Part shown: piece after piece, positions 26,118 through 36,296 of the stretch
How the letters are laid out: each line of letters begins with the position of its first letter
Numbering within the stretch: the stretch's first letter is position 1
Assembly (NCBI RefSeq): GCF_009707955.1
Contig: NZ_WMDQ01000008.1
Location: 248,001-312,000 of the forward strand
DNA length: 64,000 nucleotides
Direction: 5' to 3'
Source of the DNA: Flavobacterium sp. LC2016-13
GTDB lineage: Bacteria > Bacteroidota > Bacteroidia > Flavobacteriales > Flavobacteriaceae
Notes under the pieces: model-generated
The model's database searches: none
Seen by the model: the letters and a program-made list of their open reading frames with translations, nothing else
Told to the model about the DNA's origin: nothing
Program-made: the position numbers and the translations under genes

Positions 26118-26861
26118 TTACTTATCAAAACCAAGCTGCTTTCTTAAATCTAAATTCAGACTATATTGTTCCTGAACCGGAATTACTTTGCGTGAATTTT
26201 TATTAATGTCATTTCCTTCGGCTGTCCAAAGAAAAGGGTAAAAATTAAAAACTTCATCGCCTTTTAATTTCGAAACTTCTTGTCTCCAGCCGTTCCATCT
26301 GCTACCATCGTAAAACTTATCCAAATCGTTATTGAAACAAAATTCTAAAAATTCAGAATACGTAACATCGAGTTGTTCGTATTCTAGATTATCGGGAGAA
26401 AAATAATAAATCTTGCCTATATCAGTTCCCAATCCACCACCATTTAAAAGGTAAAAACCACCAATTGCATCATCGGCAATTAATAAAAAAGAAGGTGCTT
26501 CGCCAAATTCTTTAAACGATTTTCCTTTGTTCCAATCCGGAAGTGTTCGATTAAACTTTGAATTTCCGGAACCCAAAATTCGAATCCATCCATCATCAAC
26601 TAAAAGGCCGCCCGTCATAAAAACAATTGCACCCATTGGCGAATGAGTTGTAACCTGTGTTTTGTATAAAGTTTCTTTTGCTATTGCCGGATCAACCGGT
26701 AAAATCTCAACTTTATTTTTTGCTGTTTTAATCCAATTTTCAACAAGCTTCCAACCAGGATCAGCTTTATCAATAAGTTCTTCAGCCTTTTTCATTTTAT
26801 TTTGTGCAGTCGCTGCAAAAGTTATAAATGTCAATATAATTAATGGAAACTTGAGCATCAT
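26118..26861 (-). CDS. Exported DUF2625 protein
   Basis: This 247-residue protein has a signal peptide (MMLKFPLIILTFITFAATAQ) and then the DUF2625 pattern: ELIDKADPGWKLVENWI, MGAIVFMTGGLLVDDGWIRI, FLLIADDAIGGFYLLNGG and FYDGSRWNGWRQEV. The domain's function is not known. Most members lack a signal peptide in other phyla, whereas this one is predicted to be exported. Confidence 0.86.
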   Translation of the reverse strand: MMLKFPLIILTFITFAATAQNKMKKAEELIDKADPGWKLVENWIKTAKNKVEILPVDPAIAKETLYKTQVTTHSPMGAIVFMTGGLLVDDGWIRILGSGNSKFNRTLPDWNKGKSFKEFGEAPSFLLIADDAIGGFYLLNGGGLGTDIGKIYYFSPDNLEYEQLDVTYSEFLEFCFNNDLDKFYDGSRWNGWRQEVSKLKGDEVFNFYPFLWTAEGNDINKNSRKVIPVQEQYSLNLDLRKQLGFDK

Positions 26862-26920
26862 TTATTCAATCTATAATTATAAAAAAGAAACAAAAACAAT
26901 AAAAATCTTATATTAAATTT

Positions 26921-29068
26921 TTATCCTTTCTTCAAAATACTTCCCAAACCTCGACCAATTTGTTCTATCGCTTCAAGGCCTTTTGTTAATGGTGTTGCGG
27001 TAAAATCTTCATACGCATCCATAGCCGTTACTTTGTTATCGTCTTGCGGATAAACCAAAATCAGGTTGCTGTCTTCAAATGATCTTTCAAATTTTTGAGG
27101 CAATTTGTCAAAAATTGATTGATACGAAACAGAACCTTTTCTGGATAAGTTAAAAACAATTAAATCCGTCGGTTTTATTTCATCAGAAATCGATTCGAAA
27201 TCATCCCAATCCATAATACTCTTAAAACCTAATTTTGCGTTAAGTTTCAAATTATTAGCAATTTGCTGAATCGTCTGATGTGTTTTATATTCTGCATAAA
27301 TTACAATCGAAATACTTAATTCCTGAGATAATCTACAGATTTTTTGCAACAAAAGCTGAAACCCAATGCCTCTTTCAGAAAAAGGCGGGCAAATAAATAC
27401 CAGTCTTTTTTCTTCAATAAAAGTCTTTTTAAAACGACAGATAAATAAACTTTTGTCTACATTATTGATGATTGAATCGACATTTTCACCAAAAATTTTA
27501 TCCAGGAAACCTGTTTTTTTCGGCCAGCCAACAATCACAATATCTGACATGATTTCTTTTGAAGTTCTTGCAATTCCACTTGCCGGATTATGATCAATTC
27601 TGGCGATTGTATTAATCTTAACTTCTGAAGCCGAACCTTGAATTACGAATTTATCAACGGCTTTTTTGTACTTCAAAATATTAATTTCTGCCTGATCATT
27701 ATTTGGCACAATCGTTAACAACGTTACCGGATTGGTAGATTTTTTATCTTTTATTAAAAGTGCAAAATCTAAAAGACTTGCCGTTGCAGAAGTTTTTGCT
27801 AACGGAATCAAAATATGCTCTTCTAATATTTGATCACGATTGGCATCTTCATGCGAAACTTCTTCTTCGCAAATAGCAATTTTTTTCGCTGCTTTTTCAG
27901 TAGCAAAAGAAGCTACAATACATGTAATTAAGATCAGGATAATAGTTCCGTTTAAGATATTCTCATCCAGAATTTTAGCTTTAAAACCCACCAAAATAAC
28001 GGCCAGAGTTGCTGCAGCATGCGCACTGCTTAATCCGAAAATAAGTTGTCTTTCTGTTTTCGTATATTTAAAAACGATTTGAGTAAAAAACGCAGCAATC
28101 CATTTTCCAAAAATAGCCACAACACTCAATGTTCCCGCTACAATTAGCGCTGTTGGTCCGCTTAAAATAACGCTGATATCAACCAGCATTCCCACAGAAA
28201 TCAGGAAAAACGGAATAAACAATGAATTTCCAATAAACTCAATTCTATTCATTAAAGCTGATGATTGCGGAATTAACGGATTCAATGCCAAACCGGCCAC
28301 GAAAGCGCCAATAATAGGTTCTACTCCTGCTACTTGAGCCAAAAACGCTGCAAAGAAAACAACAGAAAGTACAAAAATATAATGGGCATGTTTTTCGCTT
28401 TCTAATTTTTTAAAGAACCATTTTGCAATTCTCGGAATTACCAAAAACATAATCGCTGAGAAAATGGCCAATGAAACGCCCAATTTTATCCAAAAAGCCT
28501 GATTCAGACTTCCCTGACTGCTTCCCATAATTACGGCCAGAATAATCAAAACCGCTGTATCAGTCAAAATTGTTCCTCCAACAGTTATGGCAACTGCCTG
28601 ATTTTTTGAGATTCCCATTTTACTCACAATTGGATATGCTACCAAAGTGTGCGTTGCAAACATACTTGCCGTTAAAAAACTGGCATTAAAATCATATTGC
28701 AACAAATAAAAACAAACCGGAAATCCTATTGAAAGCGGAAAAATAAACGTAAAAAAACCAAATAATAAACTCTTATTTCGGTTGGCTTTAAACTCATTCA
28801 TGTCGAGTTCTAAACCTGCAATAAACATAATATAAAGCAATCCGATGGTTGAAAATAAATCGACTGCTGAATTCTTGGCTAAAATATTAAGTCCGTGAGG
28901 ACCAATAATTACACCCGAAATGATTAAACCAATAATGCCGGGAATATTTATTTTCTTGAGTAAAATAGGAGACAACAAAATAATGAAAAGTATCAAAGAA
29001 AAAATCAATACTGGATTGTTAAGCGGTAACTCGAATTCTTGTAAAAAATGCTTGAAAAATTCTATCAT
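26921..29068 (-). CDS. CPA2-family cation:proton antiporter with C-terminal USP-like domain
   Basis: This 715-residue protein has about 12-13 helices (residues 15-410) of the Na+/H+ or K+/H+ exchanger fold. Marks are PGIIGLIISGVIIGPHGLN and EPIIGAFVAGLALNP. A soluble C-terminal part (about 420-715) with two universal-stress-like segments replaces the TrkA-N domain of KefB. It would exchange monovalent cations for protons. It is monocistronic, with a 316-bp upstream gap. Confidence 0.9.
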   Translation of the reverse strand: MIEFFKHFLQEFELPLNNPVLIFSLILFIILLSPILLKKINIPGIIGLIISGVIIGPHGLNILAKNSAVDLFSTIGLLYIMFIAGLELDMNEFKANRNKSLLFGFFTFIFPLSIGFPVCFYLLQYDFNASFLTASMFATHTLVAYPIVSKMGISKNQAVAITVGGTILTDTAVLIILAVIMGSSQGSLNQAFWIKLGVSLAIFSAIMFLVIPRIAKWFFKKLESEKHAHYIFVLSVVFFAAFLAQVAGVEPIIGAFVAGLALNPLIPQSSALMNRIEFIGNSLFIPFFLISVGMLVDISVILSGPTALIVAGTLSVVAIFGKWIAAFFTQIVFKYTKTERQLIFGLSSAHAAATLAVILVGFKAKILDENILNGTIILILITCIVASFATEKAAKKIAICEEEVSHEDANRDQILEEHILIPLAKTSATASLLDFALLIKDKKSTNPVTLLTIVPNNDQAEINILKYKKAVDKFVIQGSASEVKINTIARIDHNPASGIARTSKEIMSDIVIVGWPKKTGFLDKIFGENVDSIINNVDKSLFICRFKKTFIEEKRLVFICPPFSERGIGFQLLLQKICRLSQELSISIVIYAEYKTHQTIQQIANNLKLNAKLGFKSIMDWDDFESISDEIKPTDLIVFNLSRKGSVSYQSIFDKLPQKFERSFEDSNLILVYPQDDNKVTAMDAYEDFTATPLTKGLEAIEQIGRGLGSILKKG

Positions 29069-29384
29069 AATGTAATTTTATCTTCTTTATGATATTTTAA
29101 CTTTCGTAAAAAGAGGTAAAAATTAAAATGAAATATAAGAAGTTGTGTTTTGTCCAATTCATTTAAAAGCTAAAAAAATCGGATTTTTTAGTGATTGCTT
29201 CTTTACAAAAATACCTAAAAAATGCGCGAAGTCTTAACGAAAACCGCATATTAACCAATTAAATTTATTTCATTGTCAAATTATTAAAATTTAATATATT
29301 TTTTAACAAAACCGCAACATTAACAAATGAAAACAAAACATCTTTGCATTATTCAATTATCTTTGTCTTAATAAAAATTGAACA
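29069..29384. other. 316-bp divergent promoter region
   Basis: This gap separates divergent genes (antiporter on minus, sdaA on plus). It is AT-rich and holds no ORF or repeat. TATCTTTG at 29358-29365 fits the -7 consensus for sdaA, 20 bases before its ATG. A small inverted pair around 29172-29185 (TAAAAAAATCGGATTTTTTAG) may end or attenuate a transcript. Confidence 0.45.
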
Positions 29385-30812
29385 ATGGAAGAATGTATCT
29401 CTGTTTTTGATATGCTTAAAATTGGTGTTGGCCCTTCGAGCTCACACACACTTGGTCCCTGGCGCGCTGCGGAACGCTTTTTAGAAGAGCTTAAAAGCGA
29501 ATCTGTTTTAGAGCAGGTTACCAGAGTTAAGGTTGATTTATATGGCTCACTTTCATTGACCGGAAAAGGTCACGCTACAGATTTGGCAGTTATGCTGGGT
29601 TTAAGCGGTCAGGATCCTGAATATATTCCGATTGACGATATTGCCGGAATTATTAAAACAATCGAAACCAAAAATGAAATCATTTTAGGAAACCAAATTT
29701 CGATTCCGTTTTACTTTCTTCAGGATATTGTTTTCAATAAAGACTTTCTTCCCTTTCATGCCAATGGATTAAAATTTACAGCTTATAAAGCTGATGATTC
29801 TGAATATGAATCTACTTTTTATTCTATCGGAGGAGGTTTTGTGGTAAAAGAAGAACGCACCAATGCCAAAATAAAAGAAGAAATAAAATGTGCATTTCCA
29901 TTTCCGATTCAAAATGCCGTTGAGCTTTTAAATTATACCGTTTCAGAAAACAAAACGATTTCTGAAATTGTTTATGAAAACGAAAAATCGATGCGTCCGG
30001 AAGCCGAAATTCATTCGGAATTAATGCGCATTTGGAACACGATGCTGGAATGCATGTATATAGGATGTCATACAGGAGGAATTCTTCCCGGGGGATTACA
30101 CGTTCGCCGAAGAGCTTTTGATATGCATCAGAATTTGATTGGTTTATCTAATTATCACGATCCGCAAAGCTGGCTGGAAGAAATTAGAAAAACAGAAGTT
30201 AAATTTCGCCAAATTCTTAAATGGGTAAGTTGTTTTGCACTTGCTGTGAATGAGGTAAATGCATCTTTAGGACGTGTGGTTACTGCTCCAACAAACGGAA
30301 GTGCCGGCGTAATTCCAGCCGTTTTAATGTATTATTTAGTGATCGAAAATCACGATGCCGGAGAAAAAGAAATCAAACAATTTTTGATGGTTGCGGGAGA
30401 AATTGGAAGTATCTTTAAAAAAGGATCTACGATTTCTGCAGCAATGGGCGGTTGTCAGGCCGAAATTGGTGTTTCGTCATCTATGGCAGCAGCGGCTCTT
30501 TGCGAACTTATGGGCGGTTCTCCTGCTCAGGTTTTAATGGCTGCAGAAATTGCAATGGAACATCATCTTGGTTTAACTTGTGATCCAATTGGTGGTTTGG
30601 TTCAGATTCCGTGTATCGAAAGAAATACAATGGGCGCCATAAAAGCGATAAATGCTGCTGAGTTGGCTCTTGAAACGGATTCTAAAAATGCAAAAGTGCC
30701 TTTAGACAAAGTAATCAATACGATGTGGCAAACGGCAAAAGACATGAACTCAAAATATAAAGAAACTTCTGAAGGCGGATTGGCAATTGCAGTAAACATG
30801 GCCGATTGCTAA
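29385..30812 (+). CDS. sdaA: L-serine ammonia-lyase (iron-sulfur, single chain)
   Basis: This 475-residue enzyme deaminates L-serine to pyruvate. It is a single-chain alpha-beta fusion: the N-terminal part starts SVFDMLKIGVGPSSSHTLGP, and the C-terminal half holds the Fe-S cluster cysteines in GGCQAEIGVSS, LTCDPIGGLVQIPC. The sequence GCHTGGILPGGLHVRRR is typical. It has its own promoter and is followed by CACGAATT words. Confidence 0.95.
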   Translation: MEECISVFDMLKIGVGPSSSHTLGPWRAAERFLEELKSESVLEQVTRVKVDLYGSLSLTGKGHATDLAVMLGLSGQDPEYIPIDDIAGIIKTIETKNEIILGNQISIPFYFLQDIVFNKDFLPFHANGLKFTAYKADDSEYESTFYSIGGGFVVKEERTNAKIKEEIKCAFPFPIQNAVELLNYTVSENKTISEIVYENEKSMRPEAEIHSELMRIWNTMLECMYIGCHTGGILPGGLHVRRRAFDMHQNLIGLSNYHDPQSWLEEIRKTEVKFRQILKWVSCFALAVNEVNASLGRVVTAPTNGSAGVIPAVLMYYLVIENHDAGEKEIKQFLMVAGEIGSIFKKGSTISAAMGGCQAEIGVSSSMAAAALCELMGGSPAQVLMAAEIAMEHHLGLTCDPIGGLVQIPCIERNTMGAIKAINAAELALETDSKNAKVPLDKVINTMWQTAKDMNSKYKETSEGGLAIAVNMADC

Positions 30813-30824
30813 AGATTTCGAAAA

Positions 30825-30916
30825 GTTTGCCACGAATTTCCACGAATTTTCACGAATTAATTTTTAATCTCTAATTGAGTAAAAGAAATTGGTGAAAATT
30901 CGTGAAATTCGTAGCA
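30825..30916. repeat. CACGAATT-family inverted repeat
   Basis: GTTTGCCACGAATTTCCACG (from 30825) faces GAAAATTCGTGAAATTCGTAGC (to 30915). It stands between sdaA and the SH3 protein gene and could form an imperfect hairpin. Confidence 0.65.
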
Positions 30917-30934
30917 AAAAACCAAAACTACTAC

Positions 30935-32134
30935 ATGAAAAAATACCACTCCGTAATTGCAATCTTATTTTGCTCTGGTTTAATGTATTCGCAAGATCGT
31001 TATTTTATCAATTCAGATACACGATTGTATACTTCAGCCAGTACTTCTGCAGAATTTTTGGGGTATTTTAAATATGGTGCAGAAGTTCATTTATTATCCG
31101 GTAATCAAAAAGGCTGGTATAAAATACAAGCTGATAATAATAATGAAGGATATGTTCCGAGTAAATTCATCTCTGAATCATTAAATGCCGACGATATTAA
31201 AACCACAGATAAGGAGAATCCAATTATTTTTGGCGGCAATTATCACGGAAGTAATCATCTTTTTGTTTTAGTAGCCGGATTGAAAGCACGGGCGCAACCT
31301 GATAAAAATTCAAAAATCAGGGAAGTTTTATTTACGGGCGATCCTGTTACTGTTAACTATCTTCCAAAAAATGAAGATGAATGGGTAAACATTGACGGGA
31401 GTTTCGGCGAAGAATATGCCAAATTTACACTCAGAAAATTTCTTGGAAAAAGACCTGATCTCAATGTTCTAATTAAAAACTTTGACAAATTAGACGTAAA
31501 TAATATTACCGAACGTAAAACCATCAGCGAGCGCATTGTTGAGTTGGCCTGGAATACTAATAACACAACTTTGCTTCCGGCGTATCAAAGATATTATGAA
31601 GTTGTAAAACAATTAAACGACCCAAAACTTCTTGCTGAAACTGAATTAAATATAGCCCTTGCCAAGGCTTTAAACAAATCTAAAAAAGCCGAAGAAATTT
31701 TTGCTTTTTCTAAAAAAGCTGAATTTCTTTTAAAAGGCATAAAAACCAAATCACTGTATTTATCTCAAACTAATCTGGTAAAAACATTTGGTAAACCAAC
31801 TAAAAAGGCTAACGTTGACGATGGATGCGGGATTTATTTAAGTGACTTATTTTACTATTATCCGGATTTAGAAGTTTCTGTTGATGAAGCAAAAAATCAG
31901 GCAGAAATCGTTAAGGTTTTTATCAACGAAAATAACAAATTAGCATTTAGCCCGAACGTTATTTTTGATAACACACTATCCGAAAAAGCTTTCATAGAAA
32001 AATATGGAACTTACGTACAAGCTTCTTTAAAATCACCACATTATTATTCTATATATATTATAGATGATAGTCAGTTCATATTAGAATTTAAAGACGGGAA
32101 GCTATTTTCTGTTGAAATATTCATCGATTGCTGA
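30935..32134 (+). CDS. Exported SH3-domain protein
   Basis: From ATG 30935 the protein has 399 residues with a signal peptide (MKKYHSVIAILFCSGLMYSQ). The frame is open further upstream (ATG 30902), but that part encodes a repeat word. There are two bacterial SH3 (SH3_3) modules, at about 25-80 (LYTSASTSAEFLGYFKYGAE) and 110-170 (LKARAQPDKNSKIREVLFTGD). The remaining C-terminal half has no recognisable domain. SH3_3 modules bind cell-wall or protein ligands in the periplasm. Confidence 0.83.
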   Translation: MKKYHSVIAILFCSGLMYSQDRYFINSDTRLYTSASTSAEFLGYFKYGAEVHLLSGNQKGWYKIQADNNNEGYVPSKFISESLNADDIKTTDKENPIIFGGNYHGSNHLFVLVAGLKARAQPDKNSKIREVLFTGDPVTVNYLPKNEDEWVNIDGSFGEEYAKFTLRKFLGKRPDLNVLIKNFDKLDVNNITERKTISERIVELAWNTNNTTLLPAYQRYYEVVKQLNDPKLLAETELNIALAKALNKSKKAEEIFAFSKKAEFLLKGIKTKSLYLSQTNLVKTFGKPTKKANVDDGCGIYLSDLFYYYPDLEVSVDEAKNQAEIVKVFINENNKLAFSPNVIFDNTLSEKAFIEKYGTYVQASLKSPHYYSIYIIDDSQFILEFKDGKLFSVEIFIDC

Positions 32135-32183
32135 TTTCAATCTATAATTATTCAATACTTTTACATCTTCAAAAAAAAATAAA

Positions 32184-33002
32184 ATGTCAGTAGCAAAAAA
32201 AGATTATAAAAGAATCACCACAAAATCGTTAATCGAAATGAAAAGCAACGGAGAAAAAATCTCTATGCTAACGGCTTACGATTTTACAATGGCGAAAATT
32301 GTTGATACCGCAGGAGTCGATGTGATTTTAGTTGGAGATTCAGCATCAAATGTTATGGCGGGTCACGAAACAACTTTGCCAATTACTTTAGATCAGATGA
32401 TTTATCATGCATCATCTGTTGTTCGCGCCGTTGAAAGAGCGTTAGTTGTGGTAGATTTACCTTTTGGAAGTTACCAGTCTGATCCAAAAGAAGCTTTACG
32501 TTCAGCTATCAGAATCATGAAAGAAAGTGGCGGACATGCTGTAAAGCTTGAAGGCGGAAAAGAAATTAAAGAATCTATCAAAAAAATATTAAACGCAGGA
32601 ATCCCTGTTATGGGACATTTGGGTTTAACTCCACAATCGATTTATAAATTCGGAACTTACAGCGTTCGCGCTAAAGAAGAAGAAGAAGCCGAAAAATTAA
32701 TCGAAGATGCCAAAATGCTTGAAAAAGTAGGTTGTTTTGGTGTTGTTTTAGAAAAAATCCCAGCTGATTTAGCAAAAAAAGTTGCAGAAAGCATTTCTAT
32801 TCCGGTAATAGGAATTGGTGCCGGAGGCGGCGTTGACGGACAAGTATTGGTTATTCACGATATGTTAGGAATGAATAATGAATTTAGTCCACGTTTCTTG
32901 CGTCGTTACTTAAATTTATACGAGCAAATGACCAAAGCAATTGGCCAATATGCTGCTGATGTTAAGGCAAGTGATTTTCCTAATTCTAGTGAACAATATT
33001 AA
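32184..33002 (+). CDS. panB: 3-methyl-2-oxobutanoate hydroxymethyltransferase
   Basis: This 272-residue enzyme makes ketopantoate from 2-oxoisovalerate and methylene-tetrahydrofolate, the first step toward pantothenate. Clear motifs are MLTAYDFTMAKIVD, VILVGDSASNVMAGH (metal-binding Asp), VKLEGG and GIGAGGGVDGQVLV. panC and panD are not in the window. An RluA-type gene follows after a 205-bp gap, so the two are not obviously cotranscribed. Confidence 0.97.
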   Translation: MSVAKKDYKRITTKSLIEMKSNGEKISMLTAYDFTMAKIVDTAGVDVILVGDSASNVMAGHETTLPITLDQMIYHASSVVRAVERALVVVDLPFGSYQSDPKEALRSAIRIMKESGGHAVKLEGGKEIKESIKKILNAGIPVMGHLGLTPQSIYKFGTYSVRAKEEEEAEKLIEDAKMLEKVGCFGVVLEKIPADLAKKVAESISIPVIGIGAGGGVDGQVLVIHDMLGMNNEFSPRFLRRYLNLYEQMTKAIGQYAADVKASDFPNSSEQY

Positions 33003-33207
33003 TTTTTTTAAGGTAGTAAGGTTCTGAGTTGCTGAGATTCTAAGGTTTCTTTTTTAGGAACAAAGGCTCAAAGTAACAAAGATTCAAAGTCTTTTTAAAA
33101 TTCAAAAATTAATTGCCTCCAGCTTTAGCTGGAGGTGTATTTTTTAAGCCCATTTATTAGGCTTTAGCCAAACTTAATAGCTATTAGCAATCAATCTAAA
33201 ATCTAAA
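33003..33207. repeat. Gap with TTCTGAG words and CCTCCAGCT palindrome
   Basis: Bases 33012-33060 hold AAGGTTCTGAGTTGCTGAG-type words. Bases 33116-33135 are a perfect palindrome CCTCCAGCTTTAGCTGGAGG followed by a T-rich stretch, which looks like a terminator for panB. TAAGCC...GGCTTA at about 33145-33165 adds a second small hairpin. Confidence 0.7.
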
Positions 33208-33897
33208 ATGAAAATCGTTTCCGATAAAAACAATCTCCAAATATTACACGAAGACAATCATATTATTGTGGTTAACAAACGTGTGGGCGATATTGTGCAG
33301 GGTGATAAAACGGGCGATAAACCTTTATCTGATGTTGTAAAAGAATATATTAAAGATAAATACAATAAACCCGGTGATGTGTTTTTGGGTGTAATTCATC
33401 GTTTAGATCGTCCTACAACCGGAATTGTGGTTTTTGCCAGAACAAGTAAAGCATTAACGCGCATGAACGAAATGTTCAGCAATCGCGAAACGCAAAAAAC
33501 GTATTGGGCAGTTGTAAAAAACAAACCTCCGGAAGCAAAGGCTAAATTGGTTCATTACTTAAAAAGAAATGAAAAGAATAATACTTCGAAAGCACATTTA
33601 AAAGAAGTTCCGGATAGTAAAGTTGCAAGTTTGGATTATACTGTTTTTAAAGAACTTCAGAATTATGTAGCGCTGGAAATCAATTTACATACAGGTCGTC
33701 ATCATCAAATTCGTGCACAATTGGCTGCTATTGGTTCTCCGATAAAAGGCGATTTAAAATATGGTTTTGACCGAAGTAATCCTGACGGAGGAATTCATCT
33801 TCATGCCAGAAAATTAGTTTTTGTTCATCCTGTTTCTAAAGAAAATATTACGATTATCGCGCCAACGCCTGATGAAACCATTTGGAATGCGTTGTGA
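33208..33897 (+). CDS. RluA-family rRNA/tRNA pseudouridine synthase
   Basis: This 229-residue protein is a catalytic RluA core. The catalytic aspartate is D67 in HRLDRPTTG. HTGRHHQIRAQLA and GDLKYG are also present. There is no N-terminal S4 domain, so it is the short type resembling RluC/RluD relatives without S4 or TruC. The target uridine cannot be named from sequence. Confidence 0.93.
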   Translation: MKIVSDKNNLQILHEDNHIIVVNKRVGDIVQGDKTGDKPLSDVVKEYIKDKYNKPGDVFLGVIHRLDRPTTGIVVFARTSKALTRMNEMFSNRETQKTYWAVVKNKPPEAKAKLVHYLKRNEKNNTSKAHLKEVPDSKVASLDYTVFKELQNYVALEINLHTGRHHQIRAQLAAIGSPIKGDLKYGFDRSNPDGGIHLHARKLVFVHPVSKENITIIAPTPDETIWNAL

Positions 33898-33940
33898 TTT
33901 TATGACTAAATTGTTAATTTTTTAAATTTTATCAATTAAC

Positions 33941-35302
33941 TTGCATATACTAAAAAATCAAGTTGATCGTAAAATGGACTATAAAAACGACATAGCATAC
34001 CGAAGAGAAACGCTTAAAAAATTGTTGCATAACATTCAAAAAAGCGAGGACTTAATTGTAAAAGCTTTATACGACGATTTTAAAAAGCCTGAATTTGAAG
34101 CCGTTCTAACCGAGACAAATTATGTCATTTCGGAATTGAAAGACACTATCAAAAACATAAAAAAATGGGCAAAACCAAAACGAGTTTTTCCATCCATTCT
34201 TAATTTTCCTTCTACTGATTATATTTATAAAGAGCCATACGGAAATGTACTGGTTATTGCTCCGTGGAATTATCCTTTTCAACTTGCTTTATGTCCTTTA
34301 ATTTCTGCTGTTGCAGCAGGAAATCGAGTTGTTTTAAAACCTTCGGAACTTACCCCAAATACATCTGCTATAATTGCCCGGATCATTGAAAAAACATTTC
34401 ATGTAAGTCACGTTGAAGTAATGGAAGGTGGGCTTGAAGTTTCAAATAAATTACTGGCGCAGCGCTGGGATTATATCTTTTTTACCGGAAGTGTTGCCGT
34501 TGGTAAAATTGTTGCCAAAGCGGCTGCAGAAAACTTAACTCCCGTTACGCTCGAATTAGGCGGAAAAAATCCTTGTATTATTGATGAAACAGCAGATTTA
34601 AAATTAGCTGCAAAACGAATCGTCTGGGGAAAATTTATTAATGCCGGTCAAACTTGTATTGCTCCGGATTATATTTTGATTCAGAAAAACATGAAAATCA
34701 ATTTCATTTCTTTTTTGATGGAAGAAATTACAAAAGCGTACGGAAAAAAATTAGAAAAATCTCCTGATTTTGCCCGCATTATAAATACCAAAAACTGGCT
34801 GCGTTTAGTCAATATGATCGAAGCTGAAAAAGTAAGTTTTGGCGGAGAAACAGATGCCAATAAATTATACATTTCCCCAACGTTAATAGAAGAACCAAAT
34901 TTAGACAGTCCGGTGATGAAAGAAGAGATTTTTGGTCCTATTTTACCTATTCTTACGTATGAAACTGAAAATGATATTAAAAATGTCGTTAGCAGATATG
35001 AGAAACCTCTTGCATTTTATATTTTTAGCGAGAATAAATCTTTTGCCAAGAAATTAATCGCAACTTACTCTTTTGGAGGTGGTTGCATTAACGATACTGT
35101 AGTGCATTTTTCCAATAGCAGATTGCCTTTTGGAGGAGTTGGCCATAGCGGAATTGGTGCTTATCATGGCCAATTGAGTTTTGATATTTTTTCACATCAT
35201 AAAGGTGTCGTCAAAAAAGGAAACTGGATCGATTTGCCCATGCGATATGCGCCTTACAAAGATAAATTAGCGAGCATTAAACGGCTATTAAACTGGATAT
35301 AA
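33941..35302 (+). CDS. Aldehyde dehydrogenase, class 3-like
   Basis: This 453-residue protein (TTG start at 33941; ATG 33974 would give 442) is an NAD(P)-dependent aldehyde dehydrogenase. The catalytic cysteine is C239 in GQTCIAPDY, and the general base Glu lies in TLELGGKNP. The C-terminal FGGVGHSGIG and the length fit the ALDH3 type, which oxidises medium- and long-chain or aromatic aldehydes. I keep the TTG start because the first residues (HILKNQ) align with the ALDH3 N-terminal helix, but the ATG is possible. Confidence 0.93.
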   Translation: MHILKNQVDRKMDYKNDIAYRRETLKKLLHNIQKSEDLIVKALYDDFKKPEFEAVLTETNYVISELKDTIKNIKKWAKPKRVFPSILNFPSTDYIYKEPYGNVLVIAPWNYPFQLALCPLISAVAAGNRVVLKPSELTPNTSAIIARIIEKTFHVSHVEVMEGGLEVSNKLLAQRWDYIFFTGSVAVGKIVAKAAAENLTPVTLELGGKNPCIIDETADLKLAAKRIVWGKFINAGQTCIAPDYILIQKNMKINFISFLMEEITKAYGKKLEKSPDFARIINTKNWLRLVNMIEAEKVSFGGETDANKLYISPTLIEEPNLDSPVMKEEIFGPILPILTYETENDIKNVVSRYEKPLAFYIFSENKSFAKKLIATYSFGGGCINDTVVHFSNSRLPFGGVGHSGIGAYHGQLSFDIFSHHKGVVKKGNWIDLPMRYAPYKDKLASIKRLLNWI

Positions 35303-35416
35303 ACACGAAAACCTTTTCGTAATGTTTTATAGATTTTTATAGGGAATTGATTAAATATATTATATTTACGTCAACAATAAATCAAATACCAAAGCGTATT
35401 AAACAATTCTACTAAA

Positions 35417-36205
35417 ATGAAATCTACACTTGATCAAATCGAGGACATTAAAAAAAATGGCTATCCTTTAGACTTTTCTGATGTCTTTAACCATGCTTTC
35501 GAAAACTATAAAAAAATAGCACTTTACGCCGGCTTAATATTATTAGTATTTTCGATTTTAGCATTTTTTCTTGGTAGCGGTCTTTTTGTTGCTCTTTACG
35601 GAGTTCAGCATTTTAATGAAGAATTCTTTAAAAACTTACAAACCGAAGAACCAACAAATTCAGTTTTAATTATCTATACCTTAGTTATAGCTTTTGTAGC
35701 GGCGCTTTTCAGTCCGTTTACAGCTGGATTTTTAAAAATGGCACATCATGCAGAAAAAGATGAAGAGTTTAATTTTTCAACTATTTTCAGCTATTATAAT
35801 TCGCGTTATTTTCCACAGCTTTTTCTTGCCATGTTATTAATTTCACTTACAAGTGGCTTCATTTCAGTTGTTTTTAATTTAGTGGGAATTTCCTTTGTAG
35901 ACACTATAATTGCACTGGCCATTACTGTACTTACAACATTAACAATACCATTAATTATTTTTGGAGATCTAAAAGCAATAGACGCTATAAAATCAAGTAT
36001 TATTTTGGTAAGCAAACAACCATTGGCAATAATCCTTTTGCTTCTTGTGGGCGGTATTGCTTCGGCTGTAGGTTTTATTGGCTGTTGTATTGGTGTTGCA
36101 TTCACTATTCCAATAACATATTCAGTAAAATACGCTATTTACAATGCTATATTTAATATAGAAGATGAAAACTCAATCGATTCTATAGGATCAGATTTTG
36201 AATAA
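35417..36205 (+). CDS. Multi-pass membrane protein of unknown function
   Basis: This 262-residue protein has about six hydrophobic helices (35-60, 85-110, 135-165, 170-195, 205-230) after a soluble N-terminal segment (LDQIEDIKKNGYPLDFSDVF). I do not assign a family; the layout resembles DUF4013 and glycerophosphodiester-phosphodiesterase membrane-domain proteins, which span the membrane in symmetric bundles. The hybrid kinase gene starts 91 bases later. Confidence 0.75.
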   Translation: MKSTLDQIEDIKKNGYPLDFSDVFNHAFENYKKIALYAGLILLVFSILAFFLGSGLFVALYGVQHFNEEFFKNLQTEEPTNSVLIIYTLVIAFVAALFSPFTAGFLKMAHHAEKDEEFNFSTIFSYYNSRYFPQLFLAMLLISLTSGFISVVFNLVGISFVDTIIALAITVLTTLTIPLIIFGDLKAIDAIKSSIILVSKQPLAIILLLLVGGIASAVGFIGCCIGVAFTIPITYSVKYAIYNAIFNIEDENSIDSIGSDFE

Positions 36206-36296
36206 ATAGAAGGTTCTGGATAAAAAAAGAGACTAACCTACTCTTTTCAGAAAACTCTAAAATGCTATTAACGAACCAAAAACAGACCCAAATTCT